From NCBI GenBank assembly GCA_023416335.1, contig JAEZHY010000237.1, forward strand, positions 1 through 15,640: a stretch of DNA of 15,640 nucleotides. Direction: 5' to 3'. This stretch comes from Pseudomonadota bacterium. GTDB taxonomy: Bacteria; Desulfobacterota; Syntrophobacteria; Syntrophobacterales; Syntrophobacteraceae. The position numbers were made by a program, and so were the translations under genes. The notes below the pieces were generated by a model. That model made no database searches. It was not told where the DNA came from and saw only the letters and a list, made by a program, of their open reading frames with translations. Below, one piece after another: positions 15,600-15,640 of this stretch (the first letter of the stretch is position 1; every line of letters begins with the position of its first letter).

Positions 15600-15640
15600 C
15601 AGGACCACTGACTTGAGGACTATTTGAATGGATCGATGCC

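Larger units (their letters stand above)
15104..15640 (-). promoter_or_regulatory. Upstream region of the copper operon; no convincing gene
   Basis: 537 bp before the oxidase start. Only short overlapping frames are found on both strands, none with both a good start site and recognisable content. A 105-codon frame (GTG 15459 to TAA 15142, minus) is the most protein-like but was not accepted as a gene. The region holds phased TGTCACAC repeats (15402-15451) and a 16-bp AT-rich palindrome (15584-15599), which suggest regulator binding. In one minus-strand frame the window edge stays open from 15639 to a TAA near 15557, so the end of a gene lying beyond the window cannot be ruled out. No clear sigma-70 promoter was found by eye; a sequence resembling a sigma-54 -24/-12 box just downstream of the repeats (TGGCAC...GC) has the wrong spacing by one base. 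Confidence 0.4.

Noticed and set aside
1..15640. CRISPR array, tRNA, rRNA or insertion sequence
   Set aside because: No regularly spaced identical repeats, no tRNA-like cloverleaf or rRNA sequence, and no transposase or terminal inverted repeats were recognised.

Overview
The window is bacterial chromosomal DNA of fairly high GC. Every gene I can support lies on the minus strand, so transcription runs from high to low coordinates. The long multi-PAS/GAF sensor kinases and the heavy-metal RND system fused to TRASH domains suggest a Gram-negative bacterium, perhaps a deltaproteobacterium (Desulfobacterota). That placement is inference from protein style; there is no rRNA or other marker in the window.

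Region A (15640 to about 7300) is a copper/silver handling operon. Its 5' part is a ~537 bp gene-poor stretch (15104-15640) with phased short repeats and an AT-rich palindrome. Then come a Tat-exported CotA-type multicopper oxidase (15103-13010), a CusB-like periplasmic adaptor that carries an N-terminal heavy-metal-binding motif and two C-terminal TRASH/YHS-type Cys4 modules (12894-11110), a CusA-like RND pump with the complete methionine triad (11117-7839, overlapping cusB by 8 bp), and a small secreted protein of unknown function (7785-7465). A strong intrinsic terminator (7305-7333) closes the unit. The likely job is periplasmic copper detoxification: oxidation of Cu(I) or another substrate by the oxidase, plus export by CusBA. 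No outer-membrane CusC/TolC factor, no CusF metallochaperone and no DNA-binding regulator is visible.

Region B (about 7300 to 1) is a two-gene signalling operon. A ~620 bp intergenic stretch holds an inverted repeat with a -35-like box and, closer to the genes, a hairpin-rich leader with a tiny cysteine-rich reading frame that has a very good ribosome binding site. Then come a membrane sensor kinase of the HisKA_2 class (6682-3032; 4 TM, extracytoplasmic sensor, PAS-GAF-PAS-PAS-kinase) and, 8 bp downstream, a soluble hybrid kinase REC-GAF-PAS-PAS-HisKA-HATPase-REC (3023-168). An intrinsic terminator lies at 28-56. The layout suggests a phosphorelay in which the membrane kinase could feed the N-terminal receiver of the hybrid kinase. 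The final DNA-binding output must be encoded elsewhere. Whether the kinases sense copper is unknown; the only link is that they are neighbours, and a terminator separates the two units.

The main points for a second look are the cusB-TRASH fusion, the cysteine-rich leader frame with its surrounding hairpin, the cysteine cluster in the hybrid kinase GAF domain, the CusF-position protein with no metal ligands, and the 21-bp phased repeats upstream of the oxidase.
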